A stretch of DNA of 64,000 nucleotides from Paragonimus westermani (lineage: Eukaryota > Platyhelminthes > Trematoda > Plagiorchiida > Troglotrematidae). The position numbers were made by a program, and so were the translations under genes. The notes below the pieces were generated by a model, which was given only the letters and a program-made list of their open reading frames with translations, was not told the origin of the DNA and searched no databases. The stretch lies in the NCBI GenBank assembly GCA_008508345.1, contig QNGE01003069.1:13596-77595 (forward strand). The letters are read 5' to 3'. Within the stretch, counting starts at the first letter, position 1; each line of letters opens with the position of its first letter. Shown piece after piece: positions 24,705 through 36,805 of this stretch.

Positions 24705-24830
24705 TTCTGACACACTCTGACGGGGAAGAAACTCGAGTGTGTTTTTTCAAAAGGGGCTGACTGAAATGTTTATGCGAATAAGGAAGCTGAGATCATTCGT
24801 GAGTAACGTGCAAATTAGACATAATGATGG
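24705..24830 (+). repeat. Decayed hammerhead-bearing repeat
   Basis: This block aligns with 36687-36805: CTGACG (24717-24722), a shrunken helix II, GAAACTCGAGT (24728-24738), and then 'GGCTGACTG' and 'GCTGAGATCA' against 'GGCTGACTG' and 'GCTGTGATCA'. The core A9 position is changed, the cleavage base is G and helix II is nearly deleted, so it should not self-cleave. Confidence 0.6.
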
Positions 24831-25193
24831 GTCGGACCTGCTTGAATTTTATGGAGGCGCCTTGTCATGAGTATAGAATAAGAGTCGCTTTGTATAAGAA
24901 CACACTCAACTGGATGATGACATGCGATCTATGGGCAGTTTTAGAGAAGGTCTAGGTGCTAAGGGTATTATGTACAAGAAGCGGTTGTTTGTAGTGATTG
25001 CATATCTTTTCAACTGCATCACTTGTAGGCTGAATAGTGTTTGATTCCGTTTGACCTCTTTTTGGTATGTATACTGAAATTGCTTAACAGGATGGCAGAT
25101 ATTTTGCTACACAACAGGTTCGAAGTACATAAATTTACACACTATTCCAACGAAACCGATATAAGCTATGTATATAACATCAATTTCATTGAA

Positions 25194-25222
25194 GTGGTGT
25201 ATATATATATATCTATATACAC
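25194..25222. repeat. AT-rich microsatellite
   Basis: A short (TA)n tract interrupted by TC. Confidence 0.8.
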
Positions 25223-25639
25223 GTAATTGTCGTCGGATACGTATATTTCAGTATCGGTGGACCTGTTTGACACGAGGCACCGGGTAACACCGGAATCGGT
25301 TTATCTACCACTTACCGTTAATCCTATTTTTTACTGCAAAAGGTCAACTGCAGTATTCTGTTCACTGCAGATGAAATCGTAGTTCCATTGCTTAATCCAG
25401 ACTACATGGCCAGAAGAACGTATTCTTTTTCTGGTAATGTTCCAGAGACGCGTAAACGTTTATCAAAATCAAACAGCAGTTGTAACACTCAGGTGATGTA
25501 AGCAGGTAGCCTGATGTTATTTGTATTTATGGAACGGTGGCATATGGGGCGAAATAACCCAGGTTATTCACAATAACTGTGAAATTACTATACACACTGG
25601 CAGTATAACATGGTGTGATTTAACTTATTTAACATTCTT

Positions 25640-25936
25640 TTGTTGTAGCCGTGAAAGACGTCTGAAGTTTGAAGTTGTCTATTGCATGATCTCTTATACA
25701 GTTTGTACACAAGCTTGGGACAACAAAAGCGTACACGCATTTGCATGGCTGACGTGTATCTGCGCATATTAGGCAGCAGTACAATGTCATCCGCCTTTGT
25801 GCAACGTACCCACACTGCTTACACACTACTTCAATAGTCACTCCTGGTCCCTCCTGTTTATGACGTTGAAACCCATCCTTTAGTTTCAGAATGTACCCAC
25901 TATACTACTCAAAAACGAAACTGAAATTTACACAAC
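25640..25936. repeat. Unidentified ~300-bp dispersed repeat, copy 2
   Basis: This is the partner of 13989-14284. The reverse-strand frame 25841-25629 holds 'CADTRQPCKCVYAF', related to 'CVNARQPCKSVCVC' in copy 1. No terminal repeats are obvious. Confidence 0.65.
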
Positions 25937-28900
25937 ACTATAATATTAAACGAAGGGATCGTCCACATCATAGACGGCTACAGATGAGAGTAATTTTGAT
26001 ATATTTTTGCTTTTAAAAAATTCACTGTAAAGGATCGGAGTTACGGTTTTGGATTCACCCAACCAGGTACGTTAAAATCACACTTTGTCAAGTGATTCCG
26101 TTCCATCTTACTTTATCTTTATTTTCAAAGTCTTTGATACTGATTTGTAAGCTATTCAACACTTTACCTTGTGAAAGTAGTCACACAAGGGGGAACGAAT
26201 TTATCGAGGTTTTTTATACTCTCTTCTTGTTATGGTTAAACGTATTTGCATTTTTCCTATGCTATTCTAAAAACTTTTAATGTGACCGTGGACAAATGAC
26301 GGAAGGCCAAATACTGACCTGACAATATTTTGCACATGGTTATGTTGTTTCCTTTTAACAACCTCTTTTGCGTTTTCAATGTTTCGTTATATTCAGTTGA
26401 TTGCTGCTTCTCTTTTTCTGATACTTATCCAGCGAATATTATTGCGTCCTACTACCTGGAAGATCATTTTAAACTTACGTGTACGATCACGTGGTGATAT
26501 GTTCACCGTCGTTTCAGTCATCCGGATGACTTCATATTTTGACGCTTGTTCTCTCCACAGCATAACAACCGATTATCATTTGTTTTTAGGGTTTTGTGTA
26601 CATGGTAGAAAAAACGGTGGGATGCTGCTTCAGCTTAGAGCGTAAGGAGTCTTAGTGACATTTTTCGTATTCACGTGGCAAAAAACGATGATTTTAATCT
26701 TTACATTTTGTTTGTTAGAAAGAATACTCGCAACGAAAGGTGACTGATTTGGCCCACGCACATAGTCAAACCTTTACAGTTTATTCAGCTCACGTCATGA
26801 CTGCCAGAAACAAACAAACGGGAACAGTTTGAGTTTACCTAGAATGGTCTTCTGAAATTTCCTCACACATTCGTGATGGTGAGCATATTTTGGATTTATT
26901 GCACGTTGTGTTGCTATTTGTAACACGCACATGAGAGCCACTTAGTAAAGAATTTAACTAGGACATGAGGAACGCGTATTTACTTCCCTTTCTGAACAAT
27001 GCAGTAATCACCATGAACAACAACAATTCATGTTAATGGTGTTAGTTTTGCGGAGTGTAATTACGAAGTTATAAGAAGTAGCAGGAAGGAATTGAATAGG
27101 TTTTTTGCGTGACGCACGGCAGAAGTTTCAAACTTATTTGTTATGGAGGCATTGTTTCTCTACTTTATGTTTAGTAACTGAGAATTGGGCTTACCACACC
27201 CAGTTGTTGGTTTGTGTAATTTTAGAAGAAAGAGAGCTTCATCGGTCTAAACGTGAGAGTTGTCATTCTAACCGAAACGTAAACTTTGGCAACCAGTAGA
27301 CAAAACGAATAATTTCTTTTAATTTCAGAAAGAGTAAGGCTACCAAACTGCTCCCATGTAAAAGCATGATACAAACGCAAGTTTTTGTACAGTGGGATTA
27401 AGTTTATCTCTAAAGGTAGAGGAAAAACCATTCGAGCTTCTCTATGTCATGAACTCGTCCGCATTTGGCATAAACTGTTGAATTCCGGTCTTGATAAAAT
27501 CAATGGCCGGGTTCTGTATAAAGATTTTTGCGGTTTTATATATACAGTTTATCATGATAATTAACGTCTGTGTTGCAGTTCGAATACAAATTTGTATTGC
27601 TACTGAGGAGCATGCTTTTCTCACAATTCGACCAATGTGGACCATGTGGTGTAATATTTGCAACGACACCTAGCACTGCAAACAGACGATGCTTCCGTAA
27701 TCAATACCAGTTGTCTAACTAAGCGTTAATTCATCTGTGTTTGCAGCTTGAGAAACATTTGACATTTGACAGGTTTACTGAGAAACGCATAGTCGGAAAT
27801 CGTTGATCTTTCAGCAATAGCACCGCTCTGTCAGTCTACTGGAAATATTTGAGCAGTACGCACTTCACGGGATTTAAACGCCTGTCTATAATCGGTTTTA
27901 TACAATTTCATCAATACTTGGTTGCTTCTGATATAGGCTGTTTTCTGTGACTAAACTGCCAGTATCACTACCTGCTAGTTTGGGACTGTATTACCAGCTG
28001 ATGTTAACGAAACCACCTTATCTACTATGGTCTTAAACAACGGGGAGAAACTAATTTGCACTGTCTCTCTCAAACTTTTTGAAACTTATAAAACCTTATT
28101 CTCTTTAACTGATACACAACTTGCCGTCAGCCGATAACGTGAATTAGCACGGCATGCAACAGGCTGTTGATTGACCCCTCACAACCAATATTTAAGGGAC
28201 TAGTCGTCTGACTGAATAGAGCTTGCATAACATTGTCTTGAATATCTACCTGGATATCTTTGAGACAATGCTTATCCCACTGGAACTTATCACTTCGAGG
28301 CTAAGCGTCATGTAACATCTACCCTCTGTACTTCACTCGATGGCTCATAAAATAAACTATAAACCTGTCACTTGTGCTACCTGTATCACAGTTATTCTGT
28401 TTCTGGTTGTATCATTGACAGTTGCTGAACGGACTTCAAGAATTCCTTCTCAGTAACACCACTATTCACGTTTAACAACTTTATAATCGTCGCTAGGTGA
28501 TTAAATGTTTTCCTTTGAGTTAGATGTCATAATCTCCACATTCAGATATACTTTTCGGTCGAACCCCATAGAAAAATAGCTCAGATCTCTGGTTTCCCTG
28601 TTGTTGGAGATTACCGGTTCTATATCCTCATCCTTCGAACACTACCTGAAATTTGACACTCAACATTGTCAGATTATCTTCGACCTCGGGTTGGACATAG
28701 CCAAATTATTACGCCTGAAAATTCAGTTAAGTAGACTGGCATACCTGGGTGCAACTCCAAGTTCAAAACTTGGATGCATAACTTGCAACGTTCAAAGCTC
28801 CACTCAGTAATAATTAAATAACCGCCAAACAGTTTCAAAAACGTCGGTCATTCTAGAGATGGTAGTATCTCTTACAGGTGATGTGAATTACCATGATCAA

Positions 28901-31059
28901 TATCACTATGGTGCAAACTGTAATCGTTGATGGTTGACTTCTACTAGATTTCACCCTAAGATAAAAAACTCTCCTCATAGTGTGACCTGGTTAATAATAA
29001 TTCGCATCCAAAGACAATTGTGGTTTTGTTTTTGCGGTCAGCTGGAGTAGTGCCTGATATTCAGAATGTTTGTAGTTTGACTCACTGATGATTCAGTACA
29101 TTATCTTTCTATAGGCTCGTGATAAACGATTTAAATCACTAACTACAATGGGCACTAGCCTGCTACTTCTACAGGAATGTCTCGTATAAATTTCACGAGA
29201 CATAAACGCCAAATATGTTTGTTATCAAAAGCGGTCTACTCTGTCGACTGACGAAGACATTACATGTCACTGAAAAGACTGAAGAATGACTGTTTTTAAC
29301 TAACTCTATAACACAAATAGAATGACCAACCAGACGACGTAGAAGTCTAGATTCATTTCACTAGCACGATGGGTATAGTCCAGTGGAAACCCGTTTTGTG
29401 ACAGTTATGGTTGGAATCATGTATGACCTTCTTTTTTCCGGTGCTCAAGCTCTAATCAACACGGCACGAGCGATTCATTTCTGATTTTGACTGGACAAAC
29501 TGGCCACGCAGAGAAGGGACTAACAGTTTACTTGCTGCCTCCGAAATATCAGTCCACTTGGATTTTACTCGTATATGTTGGGGCGTTCAAAGCAACGAGT
29601 ATTCTGAAATTCGTTGGTAACTGTCCCGTTTATTGTGGAATGTGCCTTTAAATGGAGTCAAATGTTTCAGCATATATGCACAATAACGACTATCATAACA
29701 ATCCGACTTTTAGTGAGATTGATAGACAGAAACGTCAGCTTAATTGTTTTTTATTCTTTTTATAAGCTAAGCCCAACTAGAGCAAACTCAGTTGTAGAAT
29801 GTAGAACTCGGTTGCAGTCAAATCAGATAAGGATATCACATATAATTACGAGACGTTTTCCTTACCAGATGAGCCATTTAACCATGCAAGCAGTTCAGGG
29901 ATGTCACATATTCTCCCGAACACTCACACATTCAACTGCATCACATGAAAACCATCACATTTTCAGAGAGATGGAATGTCCAGATAGCAGATCACCAGCG
30001 GTTTCAGCCAAAATTTTCTAACACCAACGTTTAGCAGTGAACCTAAGTTACTGAACGATAGTATGATTAATATATCAGCTAAGAGGAGACTCGGTCGTTG
30101 AATATGAGGACATGGGTTGAAATAACACGCCATTTGGAAAAGTTAGTCGCAAAATTCACAAACATTGGTTTCAGCTCACTTATCGCACTTTGATGATGGT
30201 CTATCAACAGAACGATATACCTTTTAAAGGTTCGAAGTTGACGAAAATGCACTACGCATTCAGGTTAGATCATCGGTTTATAACAATATATTTATTAAAA
30301 ACGGTAGCTAAGTTTAAGAAACCATGTTTACTTAGAAAAGAACGGTGAATTTCCACAACAGTTTATGCAAAATTGTGGTCATTGTTTGTCGAAAGATTCT
30401 CTGCTTCTGTTTTATAGAACCAGTCAGATGGTAACTAATTAGCTGTTGATAACACAGATGCTTATGCTGATTGCGTTGTCAATTTATTGTTGAAGTAATC
30501 AGAGGATGCAGCCCCATCTTCTGTAAAGGTGCGCAGATTCCCAGAGGAGTTCTATTTTTTGCAGTGCTGTTGACATCTTTTGGGACTGGGCGATATTGAA
30601 CGACCAATCGATAGCGTTGTGAACTTAAAGATTTGCACCTTATAAGGAAAGTGGTAGGGAACAAACTGCGCAAAGAGGGGGAAGCAAATGTCACAAATAA
30701 GTTCAATAGCTTTATTCCATAACTTAATAATGCGCGAGAAGTAAAATGAACAATTTATACGGAATTGAAGCGTGAGATTCACGAACTAGCGTGCCAAAGA
30801 AGACGTAGAGTGAAACATCTCTGACTGTTACGATTAGTTTACTGCCTACTGGTTAATCACCGGGTATGTAGCAAGGGCACTTTCCAAAATTTGCAAACAC
30901 GCTGTAGACCCTAACTGGTTAGTAGATAATGAGTTAGGCGGGTGATCATATCAAAAGCATGCTTGTGCAGTTGTTACGTTTAGTGTCGAGCAGTTTATCA
31001 TCCTTCTTTTCAGGAATAGAAAATTTATTCACTAAACCTATCCTGACAGAAAATTCGAA
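25937..31059. other. No gene or known element recognised
   Basis: Five kilobases of AT-rich sequence with only short open frames. The longest is 135 codons at 29614-30021 on the forward strand, with no familiar motif. A hairpin with a hammerhead-like start lies at 29248-29276 (see findings). Confidence 0.45.
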
Positions 31060-31200
31060 ATTCGAAACTGAATTAGCAAAGGTCCCCTTGACTTCGAAAC
31101 TCAGCAGGTGACGCTTTTGGGTATGCCATTTCTGTCGCTGGTTCAAATCCTGGCAAAACCCAGATTTTCGGCTGTTGCAGCAGTCTCTAAACCGGTAGCC
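31060..31200 (+). repeat. tRNA-derived SINE, copy 1
   Basis: GGTTCAAATCC at 31140-31150 is a textbook RNA polymerase III B box. The flanking 'GTATGCC.TTTCTGTCGCTG' and 'CC.AGATTTTC' align with the two SINE copies at 46.5 and 46.7 kb. The A box region is degenerate. Boundaries are approximate. Confidence 0.55.
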
Positions 31201-31429
31201 GGGCACTAGGAAATGTTCATATCGGTATGAGTATTCTGCTGCTCAAGGTTTCTTGACACGTTACTTTGGTAAAATCTTTGAACACCTTCAACTTCAGGAG
31301 ATTGGGAATAAAACAACGTTGTGAGAAAAGTGTGACGTTACATTTTAATCCCGTAGAATTTGGTGATTTTCTGTCAACGCTAAGTTAGAATTAATCCGTT
31401 GGTTTGAAGAAATTAGTGTTGCTAGCACA
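31201..31429. other. Spacer
   Basis: Sits between the SINE and the Penelope fragment. It could hold an unreadable linker of the Penelope ORF. Confidence 0.3.
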
Positions 31430-31790
31430 TGAAGTGCCCGCTTCTGTGGCTTCCTTTTGTGTACAGTCTCACGTGTTCCTGTGGAACTAGTTACGTGGGT
31501 CGCACGACCAGGCACTTATCTGAACATATCCGTGAGCACCATCTAGCCTAGATCAGTACTGGAATAACCAAGGCAGTTACTAGCACAACTGTTGCACGCT
31601 TCGTTCATACACATCACACTATCAACCTGGCCTCCTCTTTTCGTTCCATATACCGAATCAGTGGTGTTTAATCAAAAGCCGTCAGATGCTGAAGTTTGGC
31701 CATAGCTGAAGCGGCTGGAATTCGACCGAATAATCCACCCTTCTGCCCATGGAAGCGCTCTGTTCAGCGTTCAGTTTGCCGTGGCTAACC
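31430..31790 (+). pseudogene. Penelope-like element GIY-YIG endonuclease fragment
   Basis: The reading frame gives 'SLTCSCGTSYVGRTTRHLSE' at about 31470-31530, then 'HIREHH'. This is the GIY-YIG nuclease of Penelope-like elements with its SCG..YVGRTTR signature. After a stop come 'AVTSTTVARFVHTHHTIN' and, in a later frame, 'AEAAGIRPNNP' with 'CPWKRSVQ'. These match the element's C-terminal blocks and the equivalent part at 52.1 kb (AETIAIKLYNPQL). No reverse transcriptase is readable upstream. It is 5'-truncated and frameshifted, hence inactive. Confidence 0.85.
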
Positions 31791-32183
31791 ACCCAGTGTC
31801 ATAATTGTGACCTAATCGTATCAGAAACTTGTCTCTCTGTGTGTCTACGACGTGTCTGACCTCACTTGAAATTGCTACTCGTTTTCGTTCGCTTCGCCCT
31901 GAAAAACCTGTTTCGTATAAACGTCGTGTAATCGGCCTAATAGTGATTAAAAGAAAAGTAGCTGTTCGCTTTTTTCTGATAACGCGCTGGAGATTTTTAA
32001 CCACTTTTACGGACGACTGTGCATACAGAAGCATATGAATATACAATCCTGTCTTTGCGTCCAATTGCCCGAAGGGATGCCACCTTCTACCATGAAGCGA
32101 TGCACGACATGTGCTTGTGATTGAATGTAAGAAATGAACACTGGGTGATGGTCATTTATTTTGATGTCTGCACACGTAGATAC

Positions 32184-32208
32184 ATACGTACATATATACA
32201 TATATAAA
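32184..32208. repeat. TA/TACA microsatellite
   Basis: A short run of TACATACG, TACATATA and TATATA units. Confidence 0.75.
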
Positions 32209-34035
32209 ACGCTATCCCTGACGACTTTTGTGAAGTGTCTGGATCAAAGTCCGTTAGCTAAACTATCATGCGTGAAGCGGCTCACCATCCTGATTGGTGT
32301 CCGGGGTTCAATACACTGGATAGCAACAACCGCTACGGGATTTCCAGTGAGAATAACCTCTTTTTACTGTAAATGAAATTTAACCTTCGTTAGAGGAAAG
32401 GTGGAACGAGATGCTTGTACAGTCCAAACCCATGTTCGTAGCTGCAACACACATTACCACAAACGGAAACTGCAGTACACACAATAGTTATGAAAAGACA
32501 GAAGTTGTCTCACAACAGTTCGGAAAGATGTGTTGGTATAGGGTTCCATCAAACTAAATCCGAACGCTTTCAATGAATTCAGCCAATCTTCGCAATCAAA
32601 TTATTTCTGGGTCCATGGTAAAGATGATCGCTGAGATAGATGTTGTCAGAAATACGGTGAAATAGATAGCAGTCTTTGAAATAACTAAATGTGCTTGCCT
32701 ACGATCTACTTACGTGAATCCTTTACGACAGTGTAACACTCAGAAAAAAGTTGAAATGAAAATGAATTTATATGAATTAATTAAATTTACAGCGTGGCTG
32801 TAGTCAAGCTGTCGTCATTTCCGGTCGATGGTTTTAATCTTAGACATTCATTCACAGCGCGGTCACATGGAGGCCTGCAGTAAGTTAGATGAATGTTTCT
32901 AGTTATTGCATCTAGCCAACGGTAGGCATATGCGAGAGAAATTGGTGAAAAGTACATAACCCAGGGGTTTATTTTCGAGTACAAACACCAAATCGCAATG
33001 AGAAACGTTATAAAAAGTGCAAATTATGGAACAATACTGATGTAATGGGGTTCTGGCAAAGATGTATCATAGTAAAGAGGACAGCTGCGGTATGATGTTC
33101 CCTGAATCTAGTTAAACAGGTTGTTATTCTGTACAAATGCAGAGAACTGGATCAGACGGTGATTGTTAAATAACAGCGCGAACTTTTGTAATAAATTCAA
33201 GTTTGAGGATTCATTGGAAAGGCCATATCTCACTTATGGTGCAAGGTGCAGTAAAGCCATGTCAAACCAAATTTACAATGCTTCCTGGATAACGACAATG
33301 ACCTATGCCACAGAAACCACCTCTGTCCCCTGAAGCAAATGACGTCTGACCTACCGCTGATCACAATCTAGATATTCCACAAAAGCTACTATGCTGCATT
33401 GTGTTTAAACGTTTTAACGTGGTTAATATTTCGTAACAGGGGCAGAGCAGTAGTAACATCTCTGGCACAAAAGGTTAATAGCCGTCGATGTTTCGAAGTT
33501 GATAAAATTGATGTCTTCAAACAGGAACAAAAGTGTTAGTTCATTCAACGATAACGTAACTGTTAGCATCGGAATTCATTAATATTATAACGCCAGTTGG
33601 GTAATAAAATTTTTATCTTTCCATTTGCTCCTTAAAACCCACTTCAAACTGGAGCCGTCTGTTGCATTGACGATTCTCTCATAACACAGTTTGCGAGTTA
33701 AACGTCAAACAGACACTTAGTCAATGCTTTTCAAACCTAAACGTTTTGATCTACTAACAATTGTGCACTGCTGTACATTCAATACTATTGTACTGCCAAA
33801 CGACGCACAATTTGATTCATTACTGGGCGTTCAAATGTCCAGTTCAAAGAGTGTCTGCTCGACTTAGTTTGTTGAGCATATACATTTATCGAAAGCACTG
33901 ATGCCCTCTAAGTAATAAACAGAACACGATCCACCAAACGGATTTTCTGTTTCTACACCGTTCGCACCTTCAGCCCTCTCTTGTTCAAACGAGGTAGTGT
34001 CAGAGGGGAAGTCTATAACCTGTGTTAAGAATCAG
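32209..34035. other. No gene recognised
   Basis: AT-rich sequence with scattered stops in all frames. Confidence 0.5.
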
Positions 34036-34201
34036 ATGTCCCATGTGGATCAATAACGATCACAGAATCACATTCCATGGATCCAATCTTGTGGCTAGTA
34101 AGGCAACAAGAGATGAAGTCGCAAATAAACTGCAGAAGCATGGCTGTGTTATGGAGCTGTTGAAGACAGTCAAGACTCGCATGCTATTGGAAGGACCAAA
34201 G
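34036..34201 (+). CDS. Candidate exon, unidentified
   Basis: The frame is open from an AATCAG acceptor-like site to AAAG|GCAAGT, a GC-type donor sequence; unspliced it would stop at 34210. The peptide is protein-like, with 'DHRITFHGSNLVASKATRDE' followed by a predicted helix 'VANKLQKHGCVMELLKTVK'. I do not know the family. No neighbouring exon was found. A chance frame remains possible. Confidence 0.3.
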
Positions 34202-34385
34202 GCAAGTTAATTTCTTGAATGCTGGATGGATTTCTAATTATGTTAGTAAGTGTTATCCTACCATCAGTTGTTTTATCAATCTTTCTCGATTTTTTAGTTT
34301 ATTGTTTGACGCACACAGGCAGTGTTGGTTCTGGACGGAGTTAATGTGCAGGAGTACTAAGCAGCTGCTAATTTTATAAATGGTA

Positions 34386-34446
34386 TGGTGACAAAGCGGT
34401 GGCCTGTGGACTCGAACTCCAGACTGCCTGTCTGCAAGTCATCCCA
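34386..34446 (+). pseudogene. tRNA-Ser(CGA)-like relic
   Basis: The sequence 'TGACAAAGCGGT' resembles the A box/D arm of serine tRNAs (TGGCCGAGTGGT). It is followed by a 4-bp stem TGGA/TCCA with a 7-base loop CTCGAAC containing anticodon CGA. The T arm is degenerate (GCAAGTCATCC instead of GGTTCGAATCC) and no acceptor stem forms. It is best read as a tRNA pseudogene or a SINE head. Confidence 0.35.
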
Positions 34447-36686
34447 TGTAGAGATATGAATGTACCCAGTTCTTATCTTACTCCATAAGAGATCATCATT
34501 TTGGTGATGAACCCCGAACTGCCTGTGTTTGCATCGCCCAATCTAATTTTATGCGTCTTTGTTATGTTAAGTGCTAATCACTAACAGTTATTTAACGCAT
34601 ACAAATTCCACCGGGTCGTAAAGTACACATTTTTGTTAAGTGTTAGTTCAGTAGGTGCAGAGCCAATTCGATCCGATAAAACCTTCCTTGTGCTACTCTA
34701 TCACGTCAGAACCAAACGATTTGCTGCTATTGTGATTGGGAGATTATAGCCGTAGTTCAGTGTACATTTCTCCGAATTCTTACTATTTACAGTGCTACAT
34801 AAATCCAGTGCACTGCAGTCCAGTCTGAACTACAATAAACAGTACGAACGGCATGATCAACGGTAAAACTCAGGGCTTATAATTGAAAAATAAATCCATA
34901 TACTTTGAAGTTCCCACCAGCTTTCGTACCATTCACGACTGTTGGCGTTCTCCAAGAGATCTCTTCCAATACAGACGTTACTATAGGTACTAGTTTCTGT
35001 GATCCGCTGCCTAAATCAGCAACCCTTGCATGAACTATGCTTCTGATAGGCCATATCCATCATACCGTTAGTAAACCATCCCAGTAATCCCAACCTACCT
35101 GAATTTTGTCCCTTTGGAAACAGACTAACGATTATCTAATCTGTAAACAAGGTAATTTTAAGACGTTACACAAATAAGTTCGCCGCCCATTCAGTCAACG
35201 GGGATCGTAATATTATTCCCACCGAATTATCTTAACACAATTTTATGGATAAAAGAATGCACTGAGTATTAACTTGCCCTATTTTTTAATAAGCAACACG
35301 ATCCGATTGGCTGAACACTTTTAATGGAAGTGTCTTTTAGTTCATATATGCCTGTAAAAACTTTGAAGAAAAATAGTCATTGAACCTTACAGTTCCTTCT
35401 TCTTTCTGATGTCTGGACAATAATTTTCCACCAACAAAGTGAAAATATGCTTTGTGGGTGGCAACATTGCGTTTATTAATTTAATCAGACAACGCCATCT
35501 TATATTAGGCATTATGCTGTAAACTGTGGACCACTTGCCTCCGTGATGACTGTATGAATCGCCAGAAATTTAATGGCTGAAACTGTCACATTTGTGTGTT
35601 GATATCAAAAAACAATTTGTTTGGCAGTTTACATTTCCGGTGCACCTGTTACCACGACCAAACCTTAGGTTTGGTGCACACACGGTGCCACTGTCAGAGG
35701 CTTATAGATCATTTGCAATCGGATCGTATCCTCAAAACAAACATATGCAGTAGCTTGATTGTTGTTTAATTCGGCTTTCACCTCGTTACGTTACGAATTG
35801 CCGATTTCACTCGTTGAGGGGCGTCGGCTTATTTTATTGCTTGTTCTCTTGTTCCTTCTTTACGCTGAAGATTTTGGCTGCTTCTACGTTGTTTTAACAG
35901 TGGTTTGAACGTACGACCCGCTAAACTTTTAAAGTTAGACTTGTGAATTTATAAGTAAAACAACTTCAATTCCTCTGGGGTTATTCGTAAGCTGTGCGTA
36001 CACTTTTCTTATTTCACATCGGTTGTTCTTTTTTCCTACTGTAGTAAGTTGAAAAGTATTGAGTAGGTCTTCGAATTTTCTCTCTGGATTTCACGTTTAT
36101 CGCCGCCAACCCATGGGTCCACATATGGCCAGACCACCCTGGTGCTTGCAATAAATCCACAACAATGGTCTTTCAAATCGTTCGCACCCATTCATCTTTG
36201 GTTTATTCACCTGTACACTATAATCATTCGTTGAACAGTTTCTATACGTAGGCATAAAATGTAATAGTCCTGTCACATCGTGATAACTTCACTTTTGAAT
36301 GGTGAAAGGTCTTTACGTAAGTTCTCTGGTTCTGGTAAACAACTTTTTATTCAAACGGGTAAATGGCATTTTAATTTAGTGAGTGTTTGGTTGCTTTCTT
36401 GAACCGTTCAGGTGAAAAAGTTGGACTTTGAACTTTTGATAGATGAAACAATAGCTTGTTTTGGTGTAAACATGCTGAAAATTCTTATATGAGTTACGGT
36501 GTCCGGTAATATTTTGCATCAGTTTAGTGCTACCTTGATAACTCGATGTGAGTTACAACGATACTCTTTTGACCATTCGGTAGTTATCATTGTAGGGCTG
36601 TCTGCTGATGGGGACTGAAAGTAAACTCGCGATTTAAGCTTCCTTCCTTAATGGATCACACAACAGAAGTGATTAGTCTACTAATT
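34447..36686. other. No gene or known element recognised
   Basis: Only short random frames. The right end may already belong to the hammerhead repeat. Confidence 0.5.
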
Positions 36687-36731
36687 GCACTACTGACGAG
36701 CTCTAATGAGAGCGAAACTCGAGTCTAGTGC
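36687..36731 (+). ncRNA. Minimal type I hammerhead ribozyme
   Basis: Every conserved hammerhead base is present in order. Helix I 5' strand is GCACUA (36687-36692). The core is CUGACGA (36693-36699). Helix II is GCUCU/AGAGC with an AAUG loop (36700-36713). GAAA lies at 36714-36717. Helix III is the tiny AC-UCGA-GU (36717-36724) and the cleavage base is C36725, giving a GUC triplet. Helix I 3' strand is UAGUGC (36726-36731), fully complementary to its partner. A one- or two-pair helix III is typical of hammerheads in retrotransposon and SINE-like repeats of animals. Cleavage would fall after 36725. Activity is inferred, not shown. Confidence 0.88.
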
Positions 36732-36805
36732 TTCTTTTCGAAATAGGCTGACTGCAAAGTCTATCTGAATGCGGAGGCTGTGATCAAATGTGAGTGATAG
36801 TCAAC
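36732..36805 (+). repeat. Body of the hammerhead-bearing repeat
   Basis: This continues the homology with 24740-24830 ('GGCTGACTG', 'GTGATCA' against 'GAGATCA', 'GTGAGT'). It carries no coding frame. It may be a short non-autonomous element. Confidence 0.55.
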
